Assembly: GCA_029550925.1 (NCBI GenBank) | Contig: JAKPGL010000120.1 | Span: 1-64,000, forward strand | Direction of reading: 5' to 3' | DNA: 64,000 bases | Origin: Planctomycetota bacterium | GTDB taxonomy: Bacteria; Planctomycetota; Planctomycetia; Pirellulales; Thermoguttaceae | Shown here: in pieces, positions 9,171-17,345 of the stretch | How the letters are laid out: every line of letters begins with the position of its first letter | How positions within the stretch are numbered: the first letter of the stretch is position 1 | The notes under the pieces: model-generated | The model's database searches: none | What the model was told of the DNA's origin: nothing | Seen by the model: only the letters and a program-made list of their open reading frames with translations | Made by a program: the position numbers and the translations under genes

Positions 9171-9785
9171 ATGTTTTCCGGAATTGTCGAAGCATTAGGA
9201 ACGGTAGTAGAAATTCGTTCGGAACCGCCCGGCTGTAAACTCTGGGTCCAGGAGCCGCGGATTGTGCCGGAAATCCGGACGGCCGACAGTGTGGCCGTCA
9301 ACGGCTGTTGTCTGACGGTGGTCGATCTGCAAGGCGACCGGATGGCTTTCGACGTGGGGCCGGAGACCCTCCGACGGACTAATCTGGGCCGATTGGTTCC
9401 CGGAAGTCGGGTGAATCTGGAGCGTTCGTTGCGTGTGGGCGATCGGCTGGGCGGGCATTTTGTTACCGGCCATATCGACGATGTCGGAACGCTGTTAGAG
9501 CGCACCGATCAAGGCGATTGGTCGTTTTACTGGTTTCAGGTCCCTCGGCGGTTAAGCCGACAGATGGCCCCGAAAGCCTCCATCGCCGTGGATGGAGTCA
9601 GCCTGACCATTGTCGATAGCGAGCCGGACCGCTTCAGCGTGGCCCTGATCCCCTACACCTTGGCCGTTACCACCCTGGGCATTCTGAAAGTGGGCGATCC
9701 GGTCAATCTGGAAACGGACGTGTTGGCCAAGTATGTGCAGCGGCTCGTCGAATCGCAAACCTGGGACCAGCCCGCAGAGCAGTAA
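9171..9785 (+). CDS. ribE: Riboflavin synthase, alpha chain
   Basis: Dismutates two 6,7-dimethyl-8-ribityllumazine molecules to riboflavin. The N-terminus MFSGIVEALGTV is diagnostic. Two lumazine-binding repeats follow (about residues 1-95 and 96-195), with VAVNGCCLTVV in the first and IAVDGVSLTIV in the second. The length of 204 residues is normal. AGGA lies 8 bases before the ATG. It sits 44 bases after pssA in the same direction, so the three genes may be co-transcribed. No FMN riboswitch is seen in the short gap. The gene is called ribC or ribE depending on species. Confidence 0.96.
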   Translation: MFSGIVEALGTVVEIRSEPPGCKLWVQEPRIVPEIRTADSVAVNGCCLTVVDLQGDRMAFDVGPETLRRTNLGRLVPGSRVNLERSLRVGDRLGGHFVTGHIDDVGTLLERTDQGDWSFYWFQVPRRLSRQMAPKASIAVDGVSLTIVDSEPDRFSVALIPYTLAVTTLGILKVGDPVNLETDVLAKYVQRLVESQTWDQPAEQ

Positions 9786-9864
9786 CCGGGATTTCTTCAA
9801 CCCGGAAATCTGCGGTGCATCGGCTAGGAATCCGGGGCCGCGGCTAAGCAACGCATTGCGAACG

Positions 9865-9928
9865 GCGCTCGAGGTGGAGTAGGGCACGAAGGACCAGCGC
9901 TCGAGGTGGAGTAGGGCACGGAGGGCCA
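9865..9928. repeat. Two tandem copies of a 32-bp sequence
   Basis: A 32-base unit starting GCGCTCGAGGTGGAGTAGGG occurs at 9865-9896 and again at 9897-9928 with two substitutions. It lies between ribE and the convergent DUF1559 gene and looks like a recent short duplication. Confidence 0.85.
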
Positions 9929-9943
9929 GCGAACAAAGGGGGA

Positions 9944-10921
9944 TTACGGCACGGAGGCGGTTTCGCCGCCCGCGATGGTGCAGAGGTTACTGAAAAGCAC
10001 CGGGTCGATCCCGGCGGCAATCCACCGGACCGAGCCGTCGCACACTGCAAACTGAATGCCGCCCGGATGAAGTCCGCCCCAGGACCGCTTGCAGGGCAAG
10101 TCCATACCCACGTCGTACTGGGCCGCACATCGGTCGAAATCGCCGCCCTGCAGCGTTCGGCCCTGGGGGGTGCCGGCCGATAGGCTGTAATAGGCAAACG
10201 AATAGGCCCAGAACGTGCGATAGCCGGGACTTGTTTGCGTGCTCCATTCGCCCACCAGGAGGGTGTTCGACGTGCCGTCTCGGATTTCGTCGATCGACTC
10301 GCAACCGAATCCCCAGGCGCCCACCATGTGGATCGGCCCTCGGTTCTGCTTCCGGTAGTCAAACATCATTTCGGAGTCCAGGAAGTTGTAGCCGTCGTGG
10401 GTTCGGCCACTGACGGCCCGATAGGAACCAGGCATGTATTTGGCGCCTTCCTTCGCGGCCGGGCCGGTGGCCGGTTGGGCAGGGGTGCGAAAATTCCAGT
10501 CCGACGGACAGACATAAACCTGCACCAGCGCCTCCCGAACCGCCTGATTCTGCGGCGATTCGTTGTTGTAGCGGAGATCGTACTTTTGGAACAGGGCTTC
10601 CTGCTCCACGAACGGCAAAATGGCAATCAGCCAATTGCCGAACTGCGTGGAATACGACTGGGTCGGCTCTCCCATGCCGGGACACAGACCGGCCGTCCAG
10701 TTGATATTGCCGGGTGGGAAGACGGCCCAGGCGGTATGGTAATTGTGCAGGGCCAAACCGATCTGTTTGAGGTTGTTTTGGCACTGGGCACGTCGGGCCG
10801 CCTCCCGCGCCGCCTGCACCGCCGGCAAAAGCAGCCCAATCAGGATGCCAATGATCGTAATGACGACCAATAGCTCCACCAGCGTGAAACCATGTAGCGC
10901 TGGGCGGAAGGCAGAAGGCAC
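9944..10921 (-). CDS. DUF1559 / H-X9-DG pilin-like protein with prepilin leader
   Basis: Encodes 325 residues. The prepilin leader ends at G before [20 protein letters not shown], followed by the phylum-typical [14 protein letters not shown] and NNLKQIGLALHNYH. The C-terminal H-X9-DG motif is HPGGIQFAVCDG. The leader is cut by a type IV prepilin peptidase in this fold; the mature protein is a pseudopilin-like envelope protein of unknown job, found in many copies in planctomycetes. No ATG lies close to the leader. GTG at 10921 gives an 11-residue leader (MPSAFRPALHG) and has AGGGGGAGAGG 8 bases upstream. The frame stays open to 11488, but that part is repeat DNA. The ribosome binding site lies inside the repeat cluster. 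Confidence 0.9.
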   Translation of the reverse strand: MPSAFRPALHGFTLVELLVVITIIGILIGLLLPAVQAAREAARRAQCQNNLKQIGLALHNYHTAWAVFPPGNINWTAGLCPGMGEPTQSYSTQFGNWLIAILPFVEQEALFQKYDLRYNNESPQNQAVREALVQVYVCPSDWNFRTPAQPATGPAAKEGAKYMPGSYRAVSGRTHDGYNFLDSEMMFDYRKQNRGPIHMVGAWGFGCESIDEIRDGTSNTLLVGEWSTQTSPGYRTFWAYSFAYYSLSAGTPQGRTLQGGDFDRCAAQYDVGMDLPCKRSWGGLHPGGIQFAVCDGSVRWIAAGIDPVLFSNLCTIAGGETASVP

Positions 10922-11361
10922 CTCCCTCGCCTCTCCCCCTTGCGGGAGAGGCCGGCTGAGCCGAAGGCGAAGCCGGGTGAGGGGGCTTTTTAGCCGAAGG
11001 CGGAAGGGGGAGGGGAGGCTTTTCGGGCACAAAAACCGCTTTCGCCCCCTCCCAGGCCGCTTCACCCGGCCTGCTGCGCAGGCCACCCTCTCCCGCCAGG
11101 GCAGAGGGGATGGCTCCCCCTCACCCGGCCTGCTGCGCAGGCCACCCTCTCCCGCCAGGGGCGAGGAAGATTGACACTCACCCCTGCTATCACAAGCCAC
11201 CCTCTGACATCCAGAGCATAGGGGATTCTGGATTCCCGCTTGCGCGGGAATGACAACAGGAGCGGCCCTCTCCCGCCAGGGCAGAGGGAATGGCTCCCCC
11301 TCACCCGGCCTGCTAACGCAGGCCACCCTCTCCCGCAAAGGGGAGAGGGCGTCAGGGACGG
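10922..11361. repeat. Cluster of GC-rich palindromic and direct repeats
   Basis: Three copies of a unit starting TCACCCGGCCTGCT and ending in CCCTCTCCCGCC lie at about 11062-11110, 11121-11166 and 11301-11350. A 49-base direct repeat covers 11086-11134 and 11266-11314 with one difference. A second element type, ATTCCCGCTTGCGCGGGAAT, lies at 11233-11252. GC-rich inverted segments also fill 10925-11030. The cluster separates a PEP-CTERM gene from a DUF1559 gene. Similar dispersed repeats are known in many bacterial genomes. Open frames across it are artefacts. Confidence 0.8.
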
Positions 11362-12444
11362 TTAGCCTCTTCTCCAATACCGTCGCAGAATCCATAGTAG
11401 AGCCATTCCCGCGCTCAAAAGGGCCACACTGGCCGGTTCCGGTACCATGGCAAACGCCGCCCCCAAATCCGACGCACTGGTAAGCCAAAGACGATAATTA
11501 TCCGTATAAGGGCTGCCTGAGTCCTCTTGGTCCAGGATGGCCGTCAGGCTAAAGGGCGTGGTAGCCAACAGCGAAGCGTTAATGGCGGCCAAGGCCGGGT
11601 CAATGCCCAGTTTGAGCGGGAAGGTCAGTTCATTGCCGCCCACCGTTTGCTTGACGGTTACCGTGCCATTCAAGGCCCAGTTTTGCGGATCCACCAGCAA
11701 AAGGCCGTCCAGATGCACCAGGCTGCCCTGATAGTGTTCGCAGCCGGTTGCCCGGTTTTGGTCGAAGATGAAGTTATTGTTGCTATCCTTTAGGTCGGCC
11801 AGGGTGATATTGGTTGCCGAAAGCGACACGTTTCGGGCTAAAATGGTGATATAAAAATCATAATCCGAAGAGACATAGTGCTTTTCATTGATATTGTATT
11901 TGCCCCCGTAAAACAAGCCGGGGGCTTTGGCCTGCACCAGGATCAAGTCACCCCGGCGCAGAGGCTCGGTAACCGGGCTGCCTTGGTAGTTCGGATAGTT
12001 AAGCCGCTGCATCTCGGCTTGCCACTGCTCCTCTGTGTACACCTGACCGAGCCAAGGGGTATTCTTTCGCATGTACAGGGCGGTGCCGCCAAAGTCGTTA
12101 TCAAATACACTGGGGTTGGAAATTAAACCTGGGAAGTCGTCGGGGTCCACCGCCTGGATAAAGACCTGCCACTGAGGCTGGGCGACCGAGAGGCTATAGT
12201 CGAGCATGTCCCAGGGGTTATTGATGACCAGGCCGATCATTTCCACCGGATAGGGCTGCACGCCGCCCGAAGGCCAGGCACTGCTCCCATCCGAATTGAC
12301 GATCTGATAGTACGAATGCTTGGTGGGGGTATAGGTGATTTGTCCGGCCGCCTGTGGACTGGCCAATAGTCCAAACCCAACCGCGCCAGCCGCCAAAACT
12401 GCCAAACCAACCAGCCAAACTCTCTTTTTGCGGAGCCAACTCAT
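11362..12444 (-). CDS. PEP-CTERM-sorted exported protein of unknown function
   Basis: Encodes 360 residues. An N-terminal signal peptide (RVWLVGLAVLAAGAVGFGLL, residues about 8-27) is followed by a beta-rich body of no recognised family. The C-terminus is a PEP-CTERM tail: VPEP, a hydrophobic helix (ASVALLSAGMALLWIL) and a basic end (RRYWRRG). Such tails direct sorting by exosortase. GAGGAGG lies 7 bases before the ATG. The next gene downstream on the same strand is a DUF1559 protein; the same pairing recurs at 48.8-52.1 kb. Confidence 0.85.
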   Translation of the reverse strand: MSWLRKKRVWLVGLAVLAAGAVGFGLLASPQAAGQITYTPTKHSYYQIVNSDGSSAWPSGGVQPYPVEMIGLVINNPWDMLDYSLSVAQPQWQVFIQAVDPDDFPGLISNPSVFDNDFGGTALYMRKNTPWLGQVYTEEQWQAEMQRLNYPNYQGSPVTEPLRRGDLILVQAKAPGLFYGGKYNINEKHYVSSDYDFYITILARNVSLSATNITLADLKDSNNNFIFDQNRATGCEHYQGSLVHLDGLLLVDPQNWALNGTVTVKQTVGGNELTFPLKLGIDPALAAINASLLATTPFSLTAILDQEDSGSPYTDNYRLWLTSASDLGAAFAMVPEPASVALLSAGMALLWILRRYWRRG

Positions 12445-12561
12445 GATGCGACCTCCTCAGAGTGATGTTACATTTTCGGAAAACGTAATACCCCCTCATT
12501 GTATGCCCTATCCGTTGGCTGTCAACCGGTGGGAGAAAAAAACTATAGAAAGAAAGGGGAG

Positions 12562-12584
12562 AAAAACCCCCTACTTCAGGGGGG
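12562..12584 (-). terminator. Intrinsic terminator downstream of the YdjY lipoprotein gene
   Basis: Read on the minus strand, CCCCC-TGAAGTA-GGGGG is followed by TTTTT. It lies between the stop of the YdjY-domain gene (12693) and the start of the PEP-CTERM gene (12444). Confidence 0.7.
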
Positions 12585-12588
12585 CTAT

Positions 12589-12672
12589 CCGTAGGGCGGG
12601 GGCACTGCCCCTGCCGGTCTGACGGCTACGCCCTACGGACTTGGCCGCGTAGGCAGAACCTACGCCCTACGG
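12589..12672. repeat. Inverted and direct copies of CCGTAGGGCG
   Basis: CCGTAGGGCG at 12589-12598 is complementary to CGCCCTACGG at 12629-12638, which recurs at 12663-12672. The segment can fold as alternative hairpins. It lies between the YdjY stop and its terminator. Confidence 0.6.
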
Positions 12673-12692
12673 GTGTGGGCGGCGAAGAAGGT

Positions 12693-13853
12693 TTAGGACT
12701 GGCGTTCGGGGGGTTTCCCCGGCTCGGATGGAGCGGGTGCTGGCTGGGGGGCGGGGGATTTTTCCGCGGAGGTTTCCCTACCGGTTTTCTTTTTAGGCGT
12801 CAGAATGACGGTAACCGGGGTACCTTCCGGCGGGATTCGTTCGGTGAAAGCCTCGAACTCCAACTCGGCGTTCAGATTGCTGCTGGCCACGGGTAGGTCC
12901 AACATAGCTGTCGGGAAGTTCGACACACAGATAAAATCGCCGCCGTCGGCCATGTAGGAGACCTGGCCGGTTTCTTCGCTTTTGGCAAAGACACTGCCGG
13001 CAAAGACCCAGGGGTGTTCCATCGGCTTTTTGGTGCCGGCATGTCGGACCCACTGTTGGGCCTGGCCTGTCTGGACTTTCCCCTCCTTATCTTTCCAGAC
13101 CACGGTAACCTCGATTTCATCGCCGCTGGCGGGTCGATAGGTCGGCTGATATTGGACAGGTCGGCCCGTTTGGGCGCCGACGGCCAATAGTCCGGCGTGG
13201 ACGATCTGGGCCGTGGTATCGACCACGACGATAGATTCGTGTTCTTTCGTTCGGCGGAGACAGGCGAACATTTCCAGCAGGCCTTGGCGCTTGCACACCT
13301 CGCCGACCATAACAATGCGTTTATTCTCCCGATCCGCCCACACGGGAAAAACCGGATGGAGCCGGATGAGTTTGTCGGCGTTTTCCACAAGCGGCGGTCC
13401 CAGTTCGGCGATCCGCTTTTTCTGCTTTTCCCGCCACTCGGCCTCTTGCCGGGCCATCTCCTCTTCGATCATTTTCCGACGGCGCTCGATCTCCTTGGGA
13501 TCGAAGGCGCTTTCTTCTTCCTGTTTCGCGGCGGCTTTTTCTTCTTCCGAGGTCATCTTCGGCTGCTCCGAAGGCGGCGTCGGCTGTTCAGGCTGGGAAG
13601 GAGTTCTGTTTTCTTCTTTCGGAGCGGGTCTGGCTGGTTCGGATGGGGTCGGTTGGCTGGGGGCAGACTCTTGGTTGGGCTTGGTTGCTGGCGTCTGCTG
13701 GGCTGGAGCTTTGGGGGTTGGCTGCGAGGGACCCTTCGTCTCCCCCTGACAACCCGCCATGAGAGTTAGCAAGCTCCCCACCCCTAAAAGCCAACTCCCC
13801 ACTCCCAACAGAATAGATTGCGTCGAACCTCCCATACGCATCCTGGAGTTCAT
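12693..13853 (-). CDS. YdjY-domain lipoprotein
   Basis: Encodes 386 residues. A lipoprotein signal peptide ends in LMAGC, with the lipid-modified cysteine at about residue 35. A Pro/Gln-rich linker (about 40-105) and a charged, probably coiled-coil segment (about 105-150, KEIERRRKMIEEEMARQEAE) follow. The YdjY-like domain spans about 165-300 (KRIVMVGEVCKRQG, MFACLRRTKEHESIVVV). The family is named after E. coli YdjY and its function is unknown. AGGAG lies 6 bases before the ATG. The gene follows the uroporphyrinogen-decarboxylase-like gene by 36 bases, so the two are probably one transcript. The tail is again Pro-rich. Confidence 0.8.
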   Translation of the reverse strand: MNSRMRMGGSTQSILLGVGSWLLGVGSLLTLMAGCQGETKGPSQPTPKAPAQQTPATKPNQESAPSQPTPSEPARPAPKEENRTPSQPEQPTPPSEQPKMTSEEEKAAAKQEEESAFDPKEIERRRKMIEEEMARQEAEWREKQKKRIAELGPPLVENADKLIRLHPVFPVWADRENKRIVMVGEVCKRQGLLEMFACLRRTKEHESIVVVDTTAQIVHAGLLAVGAQTGRPVQYQPTYRPASGDEIEVTVVWKDKEGKVQTGQAQQWVRHAGTKKPMEHPWVFAGSVFAKSEETGQVSYMADGGDFICVSNFPTAMLDLPVASSNLNAELEFEAFTERIPPEGTPVTVILTPKKKTGRETSAEKSPAPQPAPAPSEPGKPPERQS

Positions 13854-13889
13854 GGAATGCTCCTAGAAGACACAAAGAATGGATGTTAC

Positions 13890-14930
13890 TTACCGTCCAT
13901 TGTAATCTCGATATTGGCGCCAGGTATCGAGCATGGCCAGGAAGTTTTCCGGTCGGACGGAAGAATGGATGCTGTTGGAGCTAGAAAGGATATAGCCGCC
14001 GCCGGGCTTGGCCTTTTCAATGGTTTCGCGGGTTACCCGACGGACCTCTTCGACCGGGGCCTGCGAGAGCAGATAGCCGCAGTCGATATTGCCCACCAGA
14101 CACACCCGATCGCCGTATTTTTCCTTAATCAGTCCGATGTCCATACCGGCCACCGGTTCCAATGGGTTCAGACCATCGATACCGGTCTCGATAATCATGT
14201 CGAGAATGCCCATGATATTGCCGTCGGTGTGTTTGATCACGTAGGCCCCGGCCTCATGGGCGGCATCCACGCACCGTTTCAGGCCGGGGAGGATAAACTC
14301 CTTGAAATGTTTGGGCGACATGAGCGTAGCGTTTTTATCGGCGTAATCGTCGCCAAAGACCACCACATCGACTCCCTCCTTAATCATCCGCTGCATGGCC
14401 GGGATGTCGTAGCTTAAGGTTACTTCAATCAGCTCGTGGACGAACTTGGGCCGGTCGATCATGTCCATCAAAAACTGGGTGGTCCCTCGAAGGAAAGCCG
14501 GGTTGAAGAAGGCGTCGCGGCAGACGGCGCTTATCGCCTTTTTCCCCTTGTACCGGGCGACCAGTTCCGGGATGCCTTCGATGACATCCGGGGCGTTGGG
14601 ATCGGGCGGCTGGTAGCGTTTTAAATCATCCGGGTGTTTGATGGGGCCTTCGACCGGGGCCGGGGTGCTTTCCGGCCCGAAAGCCCGAATCACCCCCCAT
14701 TTGTCCCGGAACAAGCCCCGCTTTTCGTCGATGATTTCCACATTGTCCCGCCGCCAGGAGCTACGGTTAAAACCCACATTGTCCATTTCGATCCATTCGT
14801 TGAACTCCCAGTAGGTGCAGCCGGGCCGAATGGCCTGCATCACCCGCTCGTCGATCACACACTCAAAATACGGCACCCGGTCAGGGATTCGACGTTCTAA
14901 AGCAGCGATGATTCTTTCTCGGCTTGTCAT
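13890..14930 (-). CDS. Uroporphyrinogen decarboxylase-family protein (methyltransferase-like branch)
   Basis: Encodes 346 residues with the URO-D TIM-barrel pattern: MTSRERIIAALERRIPDRVP at the start, FGDDYADKNATLMSPKHFKE in the middle, and HTDGNIMGILDMIIETGIDG and LVGNIDCG towards the end. It lacks the N-terminal arginine-rich motif of true HemE, so it more likely belongs to the broad group with corrinoid methyltransferase subunits or uncharacterised enzymes. GGAG lies 8 bases before the ATG. It is first in a likely two-gene operon with the YdjY lipoprotein. The substrate is unknown. Confidence 0.85.
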   Translation of the reverse strand: MTSRERIIAALERRIPDRVPYFECVIDERVMQAIRPGCTYWEFNEWIEMDNVGFNRSSWRRDNVEIIDEKRGLFRDKWGVIRAFGPESTPAPVEGPIKHPDDLKRYQPPDPNAPDVIEGIPELVARYKGKKAISAVCRDAFFNPAFLRGTTQFLMDMIDRPKFVHELIEVTLSYDIPAMQRMIKEGVDVVVFGDDYADKNATLMSPKHFKEFILPGLKRCVDAAHEAGAYVIKHTDGNIMGILDMIIETGIDGLNPLEPVAGMDIGLIKEKYGDRVCLVGNIDCGYLLSQAPVEEVRRVTRETIEKAKPGGGYILSSSNSIHSSVRPENFLAMLDTWRQYRDYNGR

Positions 14931-16142
14931 TTGGTTAACTCCGAAAGGATAAGGAAATTGAGGTTTGCCTATGGTCGGTTATTTTGGAATTTCGCGCCTT
15001 TTCGCCTCCTCTGACCTCTTGAGATTTCCGAGTTGGTGGAAAAGGTGGCACGTGTAGAAGCAATAAAGCGAAAAAGGGGATTGGTCTGAAGTTTTCATTA
15101 TAAATCCTTCTGGAGGTGGTACAAAAGGGAGGGGGTAAACAGACTGGATTGTAGCCCGGTCTGGCCAGGCTGAGCAATCCGCGACCTCGACTGTCTAGCC
15201 TGAGTCGCCGGCTAAACAGCCGACGCTACAGGTCGCCGGCTAAACAGCGGGCGTTACGTAACTTAGCCTGTCCAGGCTGAGTAGCTTAGGCTGTCTAGCC
15301 TGAGCCCAGACGCCGCCTAAACAGGCGACGTTACGTAGCTTGGGCTGTCTAGCCTGAGTCGCCCGCTAAACAGCGGGCGTTACGTAGCTTAGCCTGTCCA
15401 GGCTGAGTAGCTTAGGCTGTCTAGCCTGAGTCGCCCGCTAAACAGCGGGCGTTACAGGACGCCGGCTAAACAGCCGACGTTACCGGCTAACAGCCGACGT
15501 TACGGACACACGGTGCGACACACAAACGAGGGCATGTGGAAGAAAACCACCAGAGTTTATCTCCGGAAGAGGGGAACCGCTTCTAGCGGCCCGCGGCACT
15601 CTGAGACCATCCATCGCCCAAAGCCCGGCAAAGAAGCGGCGAATCCGCTGCCGTCGGCTGTTCTCTTGGGCGGCCGGGCGCTTCTTTGAATGGTTGGAAA
15701 ATAGATTCTTTTTTGAACATTATGTTCATTTGAATATATCACGATCCTGGGCTGCTAGCAGTGCTAGCACACAAAATATAGGAAATCCTTGCAACGACCG
15801 TCCAAGACGTTAAACTGCTTCCGTTTCCGCTTCTTGAGCGGGTTTCAGTTCGCCAGATGGAATAAAAAAGCTTGGGTTAACCAAGGAGGTTTTTCGAGAA
15901 GGATACGGAAGTTATCCCCGAACCGGGATCGGTTCCAGGATCCGGGCTGGTAGGGATGAGCCAGTCTGTTCGGGCCTGAGCAGGATTCTTTCAAAGGAGG
16001 CGCTCAGGAGTTTTTCCAGGGCGTCCAGGCTGTCTGATGCCTGTTAGTCCGCACTGTCTGGAATGGAGGCCGGTTGGGGTTCTTCGGTTTGGACAGGTCG
16101 TTTTTTCTTTTTCCCCACCCCATTGTTAAGGAGGGCAATCGT
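14931..16142. other. Large gene-free region of 1.2 kb
   Basis: No credible gene is present. 15151-15505 is an array of hairpins, listed separately. TGCTAGCA occurs twice with one base between at about 15754-15770. A region near 15915-15945 can fold (CCCGAACCGGG and GGATCCGGG segments). The last 150 bases are the leader of the amidotransferase-like gene. Confidence 0.55.
15151..15505. repeat. Array of thirteen short hairpins around a CTGTYYAG core
   Basis: The core CTGTCTAG lies at 15191, 15291, 15345 and 15417, and CTGTCCAG at 15268 and 15394. The complement of CTGTTTAG (CTAAACAG) lies at 15212, 15240, 15317, 15366, 15438 and 15466, with a one-base-shorter form at 15487. Each core sits at the tip of a stem whose flanking bases differ from copy to copy but remain complementary, for example CTTAGGCT/AGCCTGAG, CTTAGCCT/AGGCTGAG and GCCCGCT/AGCGGGC. 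Loops are four bases (GTCT, GTCC, or AAAC which is GTTT on the other strand). A 66-base block ending at 15304 recurs ending at 15430, a 126-base period. GTAG precedes several hairpins, as in REP sequences mobilised by RAYT proteins (family knowledge). No transposase is nearby. Confidence 0.9.
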
Positions 16143-16892
16143 ATGGGAATGAAGCCATTGATCGGGTTGAATGCGGACTACCGCGCCGCCAAGGATGCCG
16201 CACCTGGTTACAGCTACTTGTGCACCGGCTACTATGACTGTCTGATCAAAGCAGGAGCGGTGCCGATCGTGCTGCCGCCGCTTGTGGATCGCAACGATAT
16301 GGCCCGCGTGTTGGACCTGCTGGACGGGCTGGTGTTTATCGGAGGCGCAGATTTGGATCCCCGCCGGGATGGGTTTATGCTCCATTCGAGCGTTCGGCCT
16401 ATGGATCGGCGTCGGGAGGAGTTTGACCGCAGCCTGATGAAAATGGCGACGGGCCGACGCATGCCTATCTTTGGCATCGGCGTTGGAATGCAACTGCTCA
16501 ACGTGGTGATGGGCGGAAACCTCTTTTTGCACATCCCTGAGGACCTACCCAAAGCCCTACCTCATTATGACGCAAGCGATCCGTACCACCGGCACGCCTT
16601 GGTGGTGGAACGGGGCTCGCTGATGGACCGGGTCTATGGCGAAGGGGAAATCCGGGTCAATAGTATGCATCACATGGCGATCGACGAAGTAGCTCCCGGA
16701 TTTGCCGTTACCGCCCGATGCCCGGATGGCGTCGTCGAAGCCATCGAAAGCACCTTGCCCGATTGGTTCGCCATCGGCGTGCAGTTCCATCCGGAAGCCC
16801 CCTCGGCCACCGCTCTGGACTTCCGAATCTTTGAAGAATTTGTAGAGGGCGTGGTCCGATTCCAAGCGGGATCCGTGCGGATGGTCGCTTAA
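16143..16892 (+). CDS. Class I glutamine amidotransferase-like (PuuD/peptidase C26) homologue lacking the catalytic cysteine
   Basis: Encodes 249 residues. AAGGAGGG lies 7 bases before the ATG at 16143, which fixes the start. The fold matches the gamma-glutamyl-GABA hydrolase family (MGMKPLIGLNADYR, then FIGGADLDP, FGIGVGMQLLNVVMGG and VQFHPEA). In active members the nucleophile elbow reads GICRGMQ; here it is GIGVGMQ, so Cys is replaced by Gly at residue 113. His216 and Glu218 of the triad remain. Hydrolysis by the usual thioester route is therefore unlikely. The protein may bind a glutamylated ligand or act as a regulator (inference). The gene stands alone with a long upstream region. Confidence 0.85.
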   Translation: MGMKPLIGLNADYRAAKDAAPGYSYLCTGYYDCLIKAGAVPIVLPPLVDRNDMARVLDLLDGLVFIGGADLDPRRDGFMLHSSVRPMDRRREEFDRSLMKMATGRRMPIFGIGVGMQLLNVVMGGNLFLHIPEDLPKALPHYDASDPYHRHALVVERGSLMDRVYGEGEIRVNSMHHMAIDEVAPGFAVTARCPDGVVEAIESTLPDWFAIGVQFHPEAPSATALDFRIFEEFVEGVVRFQAGSVRMVA

Positions 16893-17345
16893 TCGGCGTC
16901 GGCATCCGCATCCCGCCTCTACAGCCCCTATTGGGCAACCATGTAGCCGGGCAAATCCCCAGCCGCTATTACCTCTCTGGTAGTAGCGGCGACGCTGGGT
17001 CGGTCTGGCTGCTGAGGGAAGTTCGACTCCGGCCTCTAGGGCCGAGATAGGGTTCGACCTCTGCACCCCTACTTCAACCAGCCTCACAACCGGCAAGCCC
17101 GAAGATCGGCCGTTGGCGCGGCGGTGTCCGTTCCGGATTCGCCCCAGACCTCAAAGAATACCTTATCTTTTCCCCATATCTTTTCCCCATCCAAGGTCCA
17201 AATTTTCTCCGGGCGTCTGCGGGAGAGCCGGAGGCCGGTGTTGTCGAACAGCTTTTTTTGTGGCTACAATAGGGGATTACACATTTTGAAGAACCTGCGA
17301 AACAGGAGAACCTATCCACTCTGGTTTTGAAAAAGGACCTAGACC
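16893..17345. other. Intergenic region with two hairpins
   Basis: A long hairpin at 16958-16999 pairs CCCAGC with GCTGGG and CCGCTATTACC with GGTAGTAGCGG (one G-U pair, small bulge). A second, smaller one at about 17030-17045 pairs CGGCC with GGGCCG. No T-run follows, so they are not clear terminators. The remainder is the leader of aspS. No gene is seen. Confidence 0.5.

Noticed and set aside
10922-11488. N-terminal extension of the DUF1559 protein by up to 189 residues
   Set aside because: The extension is translated repeat DNA and overlaps the 3' end of the PEP-CTERM gene; a GTG start with a good site right before the prepilin leader explains the gene.
15151-15505. CRISPR-like array
   Set aside because: Units are short palindromes in both orientations with irregular spacing, there are no unique equal-length spacers, and no cas gene is present.
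17000-17090. Possible tRNA (GTTCGACTCC resembles a T-arm)
   Set aside because: No acceptor stem or anticodon arm can be formed around it.
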